DNA of 42,186 nucleotides from NCBI GenBank assembly GCA_025655575.1, contig JAHXIP010000029.1, forward strand, positions 1-42,186, given 5' to 3'. The position numbers and the translations under genes were made by a program. This DNA comes from Candidatus Thiodiazotropha sp. (ex Monitilora ramsayi) (GTDB taxonomy: Bacteria > Pseudomonadota > Gammaproteobacteria > Chromatiales > Chromatiaceae). Of the stretch, positions 17,454 through 26,371 are shown piece after piece. Position 1 is the first letter of the stretch, and each line of letters starts with the position of its first letter. The notes under the pieces were generated by a model. It saw only the letters and a list, made by a program, of their open reading frames with translations. It was not told where the DNA came from and did no database searches.

Positions 17454-18122
17454 TTGCCCGATGTCGTCAAACACTTGCAGATAGGCGATGTACTGCAGTT
17501 GCAGTTCGCGCCACCCAGTGAGAATCAAGACCGTTTTGCCGCCACACTGGTGGGTTTTTTACCGGGTCAGAGTCTGGTCATCACCACGCCACGCAAACAG
17601 GGCAATCCGATTATTGTACGGGAGGGACAGACCTTCACCGTCCGCATGTTACAGGGAAGCAATATTTTTGGCTTTGTTGCCAATGTTTTGAGTGCTTCGT
17701 CCAAGCCTTATCCGCATCTCCATCTGGCCTATCCCGCTGATGTTGAAAGTGCAGTTGTCAGGAATGCACCACGGGTCGCGACTGAGATCCAGGCTATCGT
17801 CAACATGCCCACGGGCAGCGATGGAGCAGAGGATCAACGACCGGTCATGATATCCGATATCAGCAGTACCGGGGCACGGGTCATGGACAGGCAGCAGCTG
17901 GGTGAAGTGGGCACAAATATTCAGGTGATCCACTCGCTCTCTGTTTGTGGGGGGCAGGACGTGCTGAAAGTCATGGGCGTCATCCGCAATATTCGTGAAG
18001 TGGTGCGTGATGATGGCTCACGCTTGTTTGTTCACGGCGTTGAATATCGAGGATTGACCCGATTTCAGGAGTTACTGCTGTGTGCTTATGTGCTGGGCAG
18101 TATTGCCCGGGAGCGGGGATAG
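17454..18122 (+). CDS. YcgR-like PilZ domain protein (c-di-GMP effector)
   Basis: 222 residues. The N-terminal half looks like the YcgR N-terminal domain (GDVLQLQF, FLPGQSLVITTP). A PilZ domain follows with the c-di-GMP-binding RNAPR (RxxxR) near residue 103 and DISSTGARV (D/NxSxxG) near residue 139. Such proteins act as flagellar brakes or surface-behaviour switches. The start is TTG at 17454, chosen because GGAGAG lies 7 bases upstream; the ATG nearby is out of frame. It stands alone between divergent aat and convergent trxB. The cyclase at 2694-3914 could feed the same signal, but no direct link is shown. Confidence 0.87.
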   Translation: MPDVVKHLQIGDVLQLQFAPPSENQDRFAATLVGFLPGQSLVITTPRKQGNPIIVREGQTFTVRMLQGSNIFGFVANVLSASSKPYPHLHLAYPADVESAVVRNAPRVATEIQAIVNMPTGSDGAEDQRPVMISDISSTGARVMDRQQLGEVGTNIQVIHSLSVCGGQDVLKVMGVIRNIREVVRDDGSRLFVHGVEYRGLTRFQELLLCAYVLGSIARERG

Positions 18123-18123
18123 C

Positions 18124-18148
18124 ATCGGTGCGGCAGCGCCGCACCGAT
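18124..18148. terminator. Convergent hairpin between PilZ gene and trxB
   Basis: Perfect 11-bp GC-rich stem (ATCGGTGCGGC / GCCGCACCGAT) with a 3-base loop, starting 2 bases past the PilZ stop and ending 23 bases before the trxB stop. U-tracts are absent on both strands, so it may act as a stabilising or weak terminator. Confidence 0.55.
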
Positions 18149-18171
18149 ATCAAGCAGAGTTAACTTCGCGT

Positions 18172-19134
18172 TTATTTATCAGCCTCCAGGGCATCGAGAA
18201 AACGCTCGGCATCCAGCGCGGCCTGACAACCGGTGCCGGCTGAAGTGATTGCCTGACGGTAGACATGATCCATCACATCACCGGCGGCGTAGATACCCGG
18301 GGTGGATGTTTGAGTGGCATTGCCCTCCAGTCCACCCTGGACCTGCAGGTAGCCGTTGGTCATTTCCAGCTGGCCTTCAAAGAGCCCGGTATTAGGACTG
18401 TGGCCGATAGCGATGAAGACACCCTGAAGGTCGACATCTTTGGTGCTGTCATCTTTCACATTCTTGATGCGCATACCGGTCACACCGGTTTGGTCCCCCA
18501 GCACTTCGTCCAGTATGTGGTCCCATTCGATGGTGACATTGCCTTCCTCGGCTTTCTTTTTCAGTTGATCGGAGAGGATTTTTTCCGAACGGAACTGATC
18601 GCGCCGATGAACCACGACAACTTCGGCTGCGATGTTGGAGAGGTAGAGTGCCTCTTCGACTGCTGTGTTACCGCCGCCGATGACTGCTACCTTCTGGTTT
18701 TTATAGAAGAAGCCGTCACAGGTGGCGCAGGCAGAGACGCCGCGGCCACGAAAGGCCTGCTCGGATTCCATACCAAGGTACTTGGCTGATGCGCCGGTGC
18801 AGATAATGAGGGCATCGCAGGTGTAGACAGCCTGATCGCCGGTCAGACGAAAGGGACGCTCTGTCAATTCGGCCTTATTGATATGGTCGAAAATGATCTC
18901 TGTATTGAAGCGTTCGGCATGCTTGCGCATACGTTCCATCAGATCAGGACCCTGGACACCGTCATTATCACCCGGCCAGTTGTCTACCTCAGTGGTGGTC
19001 ATCAACTGTCCGCCTTGCTCCATGCCGGTGACCAGCACGGGATCAAGATTGGCGCGCGCAGCGTAGACAGCGGCGGTGTAACCGGCGGGACCGGATCCCA
19101 GAATCAATAGGCGGCAGTGCTTGGTTTCGCTCAT
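18172..19134 (-). CDS. trxB: Thioredoxin reductase
   Basis: 320 residues. It transfers electrons from NADPH via FAD to thioredoxin. The FAD-binding GSGPAGYTAAVYAARA is at residues 13-28, the redox-active CATC is near residue 135 (SACATCDGFFY), and the NADPH-binding GGGNTAVEEALYLS and C-terminal YAAGDVMDHVYRQAITSAGTGCQAA are intact. GGAG stands about 10 bases before the ATG. It is divergent from ald and belongs to the conserved trxB-ftsK-lolA-rarA-serS order. The symmetric repeat in its leader is listed separately. Confidence 0.97.
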   Translation of the reverse strand: MSETKHCRLLILGSGPAGYTAAVYAARANLDPVLVTGMEQGGQLMTTTEVDNWPGDNDGVQGPDLMERMRKHAERFNTEIIFDHINKAELTERPFRLTGDQAVYTCDALIICTGASAKYLGMESEQAFRGRGVSACATCDGFFYKNQKVAVIGGGNTAVEEALYLSNIAAEVVVVHRRDQFRSEKILSDQLKKKAEEGNVTIEWDHILDEVLGDQTGVTGMRIKNVKDDSTKDVDLQGVFIAIGHSPNTGLFEGQLEMTNGYLQVQGGLEGNATQTSTPGIYAAGDVMDHVYRQAITSAGTGCQAALDAERFLDALEADK

Positions 19135-19153
19135 GTATACTAACTCCAGACGA

Positions 19154-19180
19154 GTGACGCCCTGACGAGCAGGGAGTCAC
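19154..19180. promoter_or_regulatory. Inverted repeat in the trxB leader
   Basis: GTGAC-n-CCCTG-acgag-CAGGG-n-GTCAC: two 5-bp arms on each side separated by one mismatched base, centred about 33 bases upstream of the trxB start. It could be a regulator-binding site or an mRNA hairpin near the ribosome-binding site. No specific regulator can be named. Confidence 0.4.
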
Positions 19181-19405
19181 GCTCAACGTATAGTGTGTGT
19201 GCAGTCTTGGACAGGAATTAACGGAAATCAGTGACCCTGTGCCAAGTCTGTAAAAGAGAATGCGGGAATACTACGGAAACATGCGGCGGTGGTAAAGAAT
19301 CCATGATGTGGTTGAGGGAATTCAGGCTGAAATTTCTAACCCAGTCTCTTTATCTGGCGCTAGGTTAGCCTGAGTCCCAATGAGTTTTTTCATGTTATTT
19401 ATCCT

Positions 19406-20470
19406 ATGAAGATCGGTATACCCAAAGAGATTAAGCCCCTTGAGGGCAGGGTGGGGCTGGTGCCTGAGGCCTGTGGTGAGTTGATTCAGGCGGGGCATCA
19501 GGTGTTGATAGAATCAGGGGCCGGCAGCCTGAGCGGTTACGCAGACAACGATTTCCAGTCTGTGGGTGCGGATATCGTCGGTACTGCAGAGGCTGTCTAT
19601 GAGGTGTCCGATCTGCTGGTCAAGGTGAAAGAACCCTACGGGCCGGAACCCGAAATGCTCAGAGAAGGGCAGCGACTGTTTTGCTTTCTCCATCTGGCGG
19701 CAGATGAGTCGCTGACCCGGCGACTGCAACAATCGGGTGTGACCGCTATCGCCTTCGAAACCCTGTCAGTGGAGGGTGCGCTGCCGATTTTGGCGCCCAT
19801 GAGTGATATCGCGGGAAGATTGGCAGTGCAGTATGGCACCACTCTGTTACATCATCCCCAGGGCGGCAAAGGGCTGTTGCTGGGTGGTCTGCCTGGGGCA
19901 GAACGTGGCCATGTGGTTATCCTTGGTGGTGGTCAGGCGGGAGGCAATGCCGCCCGTCTAGCGGCAGCCATGGGCGCGAGGGTGACTGTCTTCGAACGCC
20001 AGCGGGAGCGGATGGTGGCCATGCGAAATCTGGGTGACAATGTGACGGCACTCTATCCTTACCAGACACTGATAGACGATCTGGTGTCCGAGGCCGATCT
20101 ATTGATCGGTGCGGTGCTGATCCCCGGTGCCCGGGCGCCCAGTGTCGTGTCGCGTCAGCAGGTGGAGGGCATGATGCGGGGTAGTGTGGTGGTCGACATT
20201 TCGGTGGATCAGGGAGGCTGTATCGAGACGACCCGGCCGACTACCTATGAAGATCCGACCTATCAAGTAGAGAATGTGACCCATTTTACCGTAACGAACA
20301 TGCCTGGTGCAGTGCCGAGAAGTGCCTCACAGGCGCTCTCTGCCGCCCTGATACCCTATCTCAAGCGACTGGCGCTCCCGGATTGGCACAAGGATTCGCA
20401 ACTGAGTGGGGCGGTCAATCTTGCCAATGGTGAGATTGTATACCCCGCCTTGCGTGAGCAGTACCTGTGA
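19406..20470 (+). CDS. ald: Alanine dehydrogenase
   Basis: 354 residues, slightly shorter than the usual 370. It interconverts L-alanine and pyruvate plus ammonia with NAD. Visible are MKIGIPKEIKPLEGRVGLVPE at the N terminus, the substrate Lys in VKVKEPYGPE, catalytic His in FLHLAADESLT, APMSDIAGRLAVQYG, the Rossmann motif VILGGGQAGGNAARLAAAMGA, and NMPGAVPRSASQAL at the C terminus. No clear ribosome-binding site precedes the ATG. It occupies the place where E. coli has lrp, between trxB and ftsK. The 3' end is about 55 bases from ftsK. Confidence 0.93.
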   Translation: MKIGIPKEIKPLEGRVGLVPEACGELIQAGHQVLIESGAGSLSGYADNDFQSVGADIVGTAEAVYEVSDLLVKVKEPYGPEPEMLREGQRLFCFLHLAADESLTRRLQQSGVTAIAFETLSVEGALPILAPMSDIAGRLAVQYGTTLLHHPQGGKGLLLGGLPGAERGHVVILGGGQAGGNAARLAAAMGARVTVFERQRERMVAMRNLGDNVTALYPYQTLIDDLVSEADLLIGAVLIPGARAPSVVSRQQVEGMMRGSVVVDISVDQGGCIETTRPTTYEDPTYQVENVTHFTVTNMPGAVPRSASQALSAALIPYLKRLALPDWHKDSQLSGAVNLANGEIVYPALREQYL

Positions 20471-20525
20471 AACTAGAATAAGAATTGTTTATAACTTTAT
20501 AATTCAAAAGGAATATCATTTTTAC

Positions 20526-22838
20526 ATGACAGCACAGGCAAAAAGTCGGGGGATGGTTGAGCAGAGTGCATTTCAGCGCCATGTCAGTCATGCGCTTCGT
20601 GAAGGTATCATGTGGAGCCTGTTCTGCCTCAGTGGCTATCTGCTCCTCTCACTCTTTACCTATTCCTCTCAGGATCCGGGCTGGTCATATACCGGACCTA
20701 CCATCAATGTACTGAACTCGGGCGGGCCTGCCGGGGCCTGGTTTGCCGATGTCTTTTTCTACCTGTTCGGTTTTTTTGCCTATCTGTTTCCCGTTATGTT
20801 GAGCTGGAGCGCAGTACTGGTTTTTCGTCGCCGTAATCCGGATGACAGTATTAATTTGAATCTGGTGCTGGTGCGCTGGCTTGGGTTCTTCGTGACGCTG
20901 GCTTCGGGATGTGCACTCGCTGCACTGCATGCCAACCAACTGGGAGTCGCTCTACCGACGGGTACGGGTGGAATCCTTGGTGGTTCCCTCGGTGGTTATT
21001 TCGAATCAACTTTCAGTAGTTCCGGCAGCACACTTTTGATGCTGGCGCTTTTTCTCAGTGGATTCACGCTGTTTACCGGTATCTCATGGTTCACTGTGAT
21101 GGACTTCCTTGGCGGCACTGTGCTGACTGTGGTCCGCAAAAGTCATCTGTTTTACGTTCATCTGCGTGAACGCATGGCTGCCAAGAAAGTGCGCCAAGAG
21201 CGCGTTGCGCTGATCAAAAAAGAGCAGAAAAAGGTAGATAAGAGGCAGCAGCCCAGAATCGAACCGATCATCAAGAAGCCTAAGTCGAGTGAGCGTGTGG
21301 AGAAGGAGCGTCAGGTGCCGCTCTTTGAGGCGGATCCCAACAGTGAGCTACCCCCATTGGCGCTGCTCGATCCGGCAAAACAGACAGTACAGTCCTATTC
21401 GGAAGAGGCCCTGCAGGCGATGTCTCGCCAGGTGGAGCTTAAGTTTGCTGATTTTGATATTGAGGTACAGGTTGTTGCGGTCCACCCTGGACCAGTCGTT
21501 ACCCTTTATGAACTCCAATTGGCGGCGGGCACCAAGGTCAGCAAGATCACCAGTCTTTCCAAGGATCTGGCGCGTGCACTTTCTACGATTGCGGTTCGTG
21601 TGGTGGAAGTGATTCCCGGCAAGTCAGTGATCGGCCTTGAGATCCCCAACGAGTACCGTGAGACGGTTTTTCTCACTGAGGTCTTGCAATCACAGACCTA
21701 TGAAGCCGCCAAGTCACCCCTGACCCTGGCGCTGGGCAAGGATATCGCCGGCAATCCCATGTGTGCCGATCTGGGCAAGATGCCTCATGCCCTGATTGCA
21801 GGTACCACAGGTTCAGGTAAGTCGGTGGCGATCAACGCCATGATCCTCAGCTTGCTCTACAAGGCCAAGCCGGACGAAGTGCGCATGATCATGGTGGATC
21901 CGAAGATGTTGGAGTTGTCGGTCTATGAGGGTATCCCCCATCTGTTGACACCCGTGGTGACCGATATGCAGGAGGCATCCAACGCCCTGCGCTGGTGTGT
22001 CGGTGAAATGGAGCGACGCTACAAGCTGATGGCTGCCATGGGGGTGAGAAACATCATCGGCTACAACCGCAAGGTCAAGGATGCGATCAGCAAGGGTGAG
22101 CCGATCAAAGACCCTCTGTTTCAGCCTGAGCCTGATGAGATCATTGAGGCCATGGCATACCCGACATTGGAACCCTTGCCCTATATCGTGGTCATTATCG
22201 ACGAGCTTGCCGACATGATGATGGTGGCCCGTAAGAAGGTCGAGGAGCTGATTGCCAGGTTGGCGCAGAAGGCGCGTGCATCGGGTATTCATCTGATACT
22301 CGCCACCCAGCGGCCGTCGGTGGATGTGATTACCGGCCTGATCAAGGCCAATATCCCCACCCGTATTGCGTTTCAGGTCTCCTCAAGGGTTGACTCCCGG
22401 ACCATCCTGGACCAGATGGGTGCGGAGCACCTGCTGGGCCACGGCGACATGCTCTACATGGGTACCGGCAGCAACCTGACCCAACGGGTGCATGGGGCCT
22501 TTGTGGATGACAATGAGGTTCACCGGGTGGTGAGCCACCTGAAATCCACAGGCCAGCCGGATTATCTGGAAGAGATCCTGCAGGAGGCCACGGAGTCGGT
22601 GCCGGGTTTTCCCGCCGAGAGTGGTGATGTCGAGGATGCCGATCCGCTGTATGACGAGGCGGTGCAGATTGTGACCGAGACACGTCGCGCTTCGATCTCA
22701 GGTGTGCAACGACGCTTGAAGATCGGCTACAACCGGGCGGCTCGCATGATTGAAGAGATGGAGCGCGTCGGCATCGTCGGTCCGGCGGAAACCAACGGCA
22801 GCCGTAGCGTATTGGCGCCGCCGCCTCCGAAGGATTGA
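20526..22838 (+). CDS. ftsK: DNA translocase FtsK
   Basis: 771 residues. FtsK pumps DNA at the division septum and activates XerCD at dif. The N-terminal region has four transmembrane segments (about 30-190), then a short charged linker much shorter than in E. coli, then the motor. Walker A GTTGSGKS is at about 426-433 and Walker B VVIIDELADMMM follows. The gamma winged-helix domain that reads KOPS is at the C terminus (ISGVQRRLKIGYNRAARMIEEMERVGIV). The frame is open upstream into ald, but the ATG at 20526 begins the conserved N terminus and has AAAGGA about 13 bases upstream. Confidence 0.95.
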   Translation: MTAQAKSRGMVEQSAFQRHVSHALREGIMWSLFCLSGYLLLSLFTYSSQDPGWSYTGPTINVLNSGGPAGAWFADVFFYLFGFFAYLFPVMLSWSAVLVFRRRNPDDSINLNLVLVRWLGFFVTLASGCALAALHANQLGVALPTGTGGILGGSLGGYFESTFSSSGSTLLMLALFLSGFTLFTGISWFTVMDFLGGTVLTVVRKSHLFYVHLRERMAAKKVRQERVALIKKEQKKVDKRQQPRIEPIIKKPKSSERVEKERQVPLFEADPNSELPPLALLDPAKQTVQSYSEEALQAMSRQVELKFADFDIEVQVVAVHPGPVVTLYELQLAAGTKVSKITSLSKDLARALSTIAVRVVEVIPGKSVIGLEIPNEYRETVFLTEVLQSQTYEAAKSPLTLALGKDIAGNPMCADLGKMPHALIAGTTGSGKSVAINAMILSLLYKAKPDEVRMIMVDPKMLELSVYEGIPHLLTPVVTDMQEASNALRWCVGEMERRYKLMAAMGVRNIIGYNRKVKDAISKGEPIKDPLFQPEPDEIIEAMAYPTLEPLPYIVVIIDELADMMMVARKKVEELIARLAQKARASGIHLILATQRPSVDVITGLIKANIPTRIAFQVSSRVDSRTILDQMGAEHLLGHGDMLYMGTGSNLTQRVHGAFVDDNEVHRVVSHLKSTGQPDYLEEILQEATESVPGFPAESGDVEDADPLYDEAVQIVTETRRASISGVQRRLKIGYNRAARMIEEMERVGIVGPAETNGSRSVLAPPPPKD

Positions 22839-22886
22839 ACTGAAACATCCGTTCCATGTGCTGGGACTGAATTGTTAAGGAATGGT

Positions 22887-23513
22887 ATGAAATTTTCTGT
22901 ACTGACTCTCATTACATGCCTGTTGACAGGTATCAGCCAGGCCCTCTGGGCCGTTGACGGCACTAAGCAATTTCAGACCTTTCTCAAGGGTCTCGATACC
23001 TTACAAGCAGAATTCCGTCAGACCATTCAACGTCCCGATGAGGATGTGGTTTATGCTACCAACGGTATTTTCTATCTGAAGCGACCCGGGCAATTGCGTT
23101 GGGAATATGAGGACCCCGCTACCCAGATCATCGTCGCGGATGGAAAGCGGATCTGGCTGCATGATATCGAATTGGAGCAGGTCTCCCATCGAAGTCAGAA
23201 AGCCGCCTTGGAAGGAACACCGGCACAGCTCCTGAGTGGGACCGGACCCATCGACGATAACTTTGAGCTTCTTGAGCAGGGTGAATCCGACGGTCTCACC
23301 TGGTTGGAGCTGATACCGAAAGAGAAGGATGCTCAATTCGCAAAGGTCAGGCTCGGTTTGCTCGAAAACGAATTACAGCGCATGGAAATGCATGACAGCT
23401 TCGGTCAGGTCACTCGCTTTATCTTCTATAATATTGCACGTAATCCGGTGCTCTCGACCGAGCTGTTCGTCTTTGTACCACCGCCACAGATCGACCTGAT
23501 CGGCGATCTATGA
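22887..23513 (+). CDS. lolA: LolA, periplasmic lipoprotein carrier
   Basis: About 208 residues. LolA accepts lipoproteins from LolCDE and carries them to LolB in the outer membrane. A signal peptide ends near ALWA; the family motifs QAEFRQTIQ, GIFYLKRPGQLRWEYEDP and IVADGKRIWLHDIELEQV are clear. A TTG start at 22872 is possible, but the ATG at 22887 has AAGGA 7 bases upstream and a standard signal peptide. It is followed by rarA with an ATGA overlap and preceded by ftsK, as in E. coli. Confidence 0.93.
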   Translation: MKFSVLTLITCLLTGISQALWAVDGTKQFQTFLKGLDTLQAEFRQTIQRPDEDVVYATNGIFYLKRPGQLRWEYEDPATQIIVADGKRIWLHDIELEQVSHRSQKAALEGTPAQLLSGTGPIDDNFELLEQGESDGLTWLELIPKEKDAQFAKVRLGLLENELQRMEMHDSFGQVTRFIFYNIARNPVLSTELFVFVPPPQIDLIGDL

Positions 23514-24835
23514 ATGAAGACGATCTCTTTACCCAGGATGATGTCGCTGGAGAGTACCGCCCGTTAGCCGATCGTATGCGGCCGAGAAACCTGGATGAGT
23601 TCGTCGGTCAGAGTCAGATCGTGTCTCAGGGAAAGCCGCTTCGGCGGGCGATCGAAGAGGACCGGCTCCACTCAATGATTTTTTGGGGGCCTCCCGGTAC
23701 CGGCAAGACCACCCTGGCGCGTCTCATCGCGCACCACTCCGGTGCGCAGTTTCTCAGCCTCTCCGCCGTCCTCTCTGGGGTTAAGGATATTCGTGCTGCA
23801 GTAGAGCAGGCAAAACTCTTCAAGCAGCAGTCTCAGCATCCGACTGTACTTTTTATCGATGAGGTGCATCGATTCAATAAGTCCCAGCAGGATGCATTTC
23901 TGCCTCATGTTGAAGATGGCACCGTGGTTTTTATCGGTGCCACCACAGAGAATCCCTCATTCGAACTGAACAATGCGCTCTTATCCCGGGCGCGTACCTA
24001 TGTACTCAAGTCGCTGACCTCAACGGAGATTGAGCAAATCATCGATCAGGCGCTGGGAGATTCGTCACGTGGCTTGAGAGAGGAGGGAGTCTCTATCAGT
24101 GATGCGTCACGTCAATTATTGGCAGAAGCGGCGGACGGAGATGCCCGGCGTGCCCTGAATCTGCTTGAAATCGCTGCTGACCTCAGTGAAACAGGAGAGA
24201 TCGGCCTGGCCGTCGTGGAGGAGGTAGCCAGTGGTACGCTGCGCAGATTCGACAAGGGTGGAGAGGCCTTCTACGATCAGATCTCTGCCCTGCACAAGTC
24301 AGTTCGCGGTTCAGCGCCTGACGCAGCACTCTACTGGTTGGCACGCATGATCGATGGGGGGTGTGATCCGTTATATGTTGCGCGTCGGGTAGTCCGCATG
24401 GCGTCTGAAGATATCGGTAATGCCGACCCGCGAGCCCTGGAGTTGTCACTCAGTGCCTGGGAAACCCAGGAGCGTCTCGGCAGTCCCGAGGGGGAGTTGG
24501 CCATCGCACAGGCTGTGGCCTATCTGGCCTGTGCGCCCAAGAGTAATGCGGTCTATATGGCTTGGAAGGCTGCACAGGCGGAGGCAAAGACCTCAGGCTC
24601 ACTGGAGGTGCCGCTGCACTTGCGCAATGCACCAACCAAGCTGATGAAATCACTCGATTATGGCAAGGCTTACCGCTATGCGCATGACGAACCCAATGGC
24701 TATGCTGCCGGCGAACACTACATGCCGGAGTCGTTGGCAGACCATCATTTCTACCATCCGGTGGATCGAGGCTTGGAGATCAAGATTGCAGAGAAGCTGG
24801 CTTTTCTGCGCAAGCTGGATGAGGAGGCTGGGTAA
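23510..24835 (+). CDS. rarA: RarA (MgsA), replication-associated recombination AAA+ ATPase
   Basis: 441 residues, the usual length. RarA acts at stalled replication forks. Walker A GPPGTGKTT lies near residues 60-68, Walker B LFIDEVHRFNKSQQD follows, and GATTENPSFELNNALLSRARTY is the diagnostic sensor segment. The C-terminal part (YWLARMIDGGCDPLYVARR, ASEDIGNADPRAL) is typical of RarA/WRNIP1. The start overlaps the lolA stop by 4 bases, so translation is probably coupled. Confidence 0.96.
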   Translation: MNEDDLFTQDDVAGEYRPLADRMRPRNLDEFVGQSQIVSQGKPLRRAIEEDRLHSMIFWGPPGTGKTTLARLIAHHSGAQFLSLSAVLSGVKDIRAAVEQAKLFKQQSQHPTVLFIDEVHRFNKSQQDAFLPHVEDGTVVFIGATTENPSFELNNALLSRARTYVLKSLTSTEIEQIIDQALGDSSRGLREEGVSISDASRQLLAEAADGDARRALNLLEIAADLSETGEIGLAVVEEVASGTLRRFDKGGEAFYDQISALHKSVRGSAPDAALYWLARMIDGGCDPLYVARRVVRMASEDIGNADPRALELSLSAWETQERLGSPEGELAIAQAVAYLACAPKSNAVYMAWKAAQAEAKTSGSLEVPLHLRNAPTKLMKSLDYGKAYRYAHDEPNGYAAGEHYMPESLADHHFYHPVDRGLEIKIAEKLAFLRKLDEEAG

Positions 24836-24886
24836 ACCACATTCCTTTTTGTGGATGCCAGCTTTTATCTTCTCATGAGATCCTAT

Positions 24887-25483
24887 CTATAAGCGATATG
24901 CTTGTGGTACGTACCGGTAGTGGCCGGTTATTTTGTAATTGAAGAGCATGTCGTCAAGCTTAGGGCCTGCACCAATATTATGTGCAATGAGTGGATTGCC
25001 CGTTCTGATCGATGTCTTGTGGGTCACTATGCCGATGTGGGGTAAGTTGCCAGGTAATACCCATGTAACGATATCTCCCGGGGCATAGTCTTGCTTTTGT
25101 TCTGTCACCGGTAGGTTTTCACCATGCCGGATGAAGTACGTCTGTAGGTTTGGAACACGTCGGTGATCGATGTTCCGGTCGGTGGCATCCAGGCCCCATA
25201 TTCGCTTTGATGGATAGCTGCTGAAATGCCTGGCCATATCCTCATGTACCAGCCTTTGAAGGTCGGCACCTATTGCTCGGTACGATCTAATGATGACATC
25301 AGTACAAACCCCGATACCTGATGGTACATCGCCGTTAGGGTAAGGGATTGCAAAGTACGAACCATCATATTGGACTTTATGTGTTGTGCGCGCTATCGCG
25401 GCGGCGACAAAGTCGTTTTCAAACTCCAGGCTGTATACGCATTGTGAGAACAGCAGGCTAATAATTAACAGGGATTTCATCAT
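24887..25483 (-). CDS. DUF1287 secreted protein
   Basis: 198 residues with a signal peptide ending near CVYS. Family motifs of DUF1287 (YijF-like) are visible: a YDGSYFAIPYPNGDVP segment, GVCTDVIIRSYRAIG with a conserved Cys, DRNIDHRRVPNLQTYF and HIGIVTHK. The Cys-Thr-Asp plus later His suggests a papain/NlpC-like fold, but enzymatic activity is unproven for the family. It faces rarA and marks the beginning of accessory DNA between rarA and crcB. No strong ribosome-binding site is seen. Confidence 0.8.
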   Translation of the reverse strand: MMKSLLIISLLFSQCVYSLEFENDFVAAAIARTTHKVQYDGSYFAIPYPNGDVPSGIGVCTDVIIRSYRAIGADLQRLVHEDMARHFSSYPSKRIWGLDATDRNIDHRRVPNLQTYFIRHGENLPVTEQKQDYAPGDIVTWVLPGNLPHIGIVTHKTSIRTGNPLIAHNIGAGPKLDDMLFNYKITGHYRYVPQAYRL

Positions 25484-25765
25484 GGTACTAAAGAGAAAAT
25501 ATTGCTGTGACTACACAGTGATCCTAGCAGTTCGTCTATACGAGTTAAAAGCTATATAAAGGTGAAGATTCCTCAATTATCTATTTCTCACAAGGATAGG
25601 TTCGGAATTAGGTGGCTTGAAATGCAGATCCATTACTGTAAATATCATTTCCTTTCGAAATGGCGGAAGAGACGTTGATCACCGGGTAGTTGTGGAGTCA
25701 CCCATTATCTGTGTATGTAAGCCGACCATGTTAACAGGCCCTAACAATGAGACAGGAGCGTCCAA
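25484..25765. other. Intergenic region between DUF1287 and DUF805 genes
   Basis: Divergent spacer of about 280 bases holding promoters of both genes. A small inverted repeat (CATTTC-ctttc-GAAATG, about 25648-25664) is present. The short open frame within it has no recognisable product. I see no RNA gene or riboswitch signature. Confidence 0.4.
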
Positions 25766-26299
25766 ATGGAGACAACCAATCCTTACACCCCCCCTCAGGG
25801 AGAACTGCTGGATGAGCAGGTAGAATATGCACCCGTAAAGATTTTGTCTGCCAAAGGTCGTATGGGACGCTTGCGTTACATCGGCTATGGTATTGGCATT
25901 GCTTTATTAAGTTACCTGGTTATGGCTTTGTTGACTGTCGGTGTTGGCGCAGTGATGCCGGAGGCAGTTGCGGGCGCGGTTATTCTGGGAGTTTTTATTC
26001 TGGGTTATGCCGCACTGATAGTCATCAGTGTGCTGCTGACCATCCAACGCTGTCATGACTTCAATGTGACAGGTTGGTTGAGTCTTATTTTGTTGATTCC
26101 GCTTCTTCCCCTCATCTTTTGGTTCATCCCCGGTACCCAGGGCGCCAATAATTTCGGGGCACCACCGCCGCCGAACCGTGGTGGTGTTGCTGTCGTGGTC
26201 GCTATTCTTGCTATCGTGGTTGTCGTGGGGATTCTGGCTGCGATCGCTATTCCCGCCTACCAGGATTATGTCCTGCGCGCACAGGAAATGCAGATGTAG
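25766..26299 (+). CDS. DUF805-like membrane protein with pilin-like C-terminal segment
   Basis: 177 residues. The first about 130 resemble DUF805: a short polar N terminus (NPYTPPQGELL), a KGRMGRLRYIGYGIG motif, three or more hydrophobic helices and a conserved QRCHDFNVTGWLSLILLIP segment. The end is unusual: a Pro-rich linker followed by a helix AILAIVVVVGILAAIAIPAYQDYVLRAQ, which looks like the first helix of a type IV pilin, but without a prepilin GFTLIE site and stopping after about 30 residues. ACAGGAG stands 8-9 bases before the ATG. Function is unknown; it could be an inner-membrane protein whose last helix is only compositionally pilin-like. Confidence 0.75.
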   Translation: METTNPYTPPQGELLDEQVEYAPVKILSAKGRMGRLRYIGYGIGIALLSYLVMALLTVGVGAVMPEAVAGAVILGVFILGYAALIVISVLLTIQRCHDFNVTGWLSLILLIPLLPLIFWFIPGTQGANNFGAPPPPNRGGVAVVVAILAIVVVVGILAAIAIPAYQDYVLRAQEMQM

Positions 26300-26310
26300 T
26301 TCGGTTCATT

Positions 26311-26352
26311 GCCCGCTAATGCCGCTTTAATCTGAATGCGGCTATAGCGGGC
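26311..26352. terminator. Convergent terminator hairpin
   Basis: Fifteen-base arms (GCCCGCTAATGCCGC and GCGGCTATAGCGGGC) pair with two mismatches around a 12-base loop, between the DUF805 stop and the rhodanese-like gene's stop. It is well placed as a bidirectional terminator, though U-tracts are weak. Confidence 0.6.
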
Positions 26353-26371
26353 ATGTCTAGATCAGGGGCCG

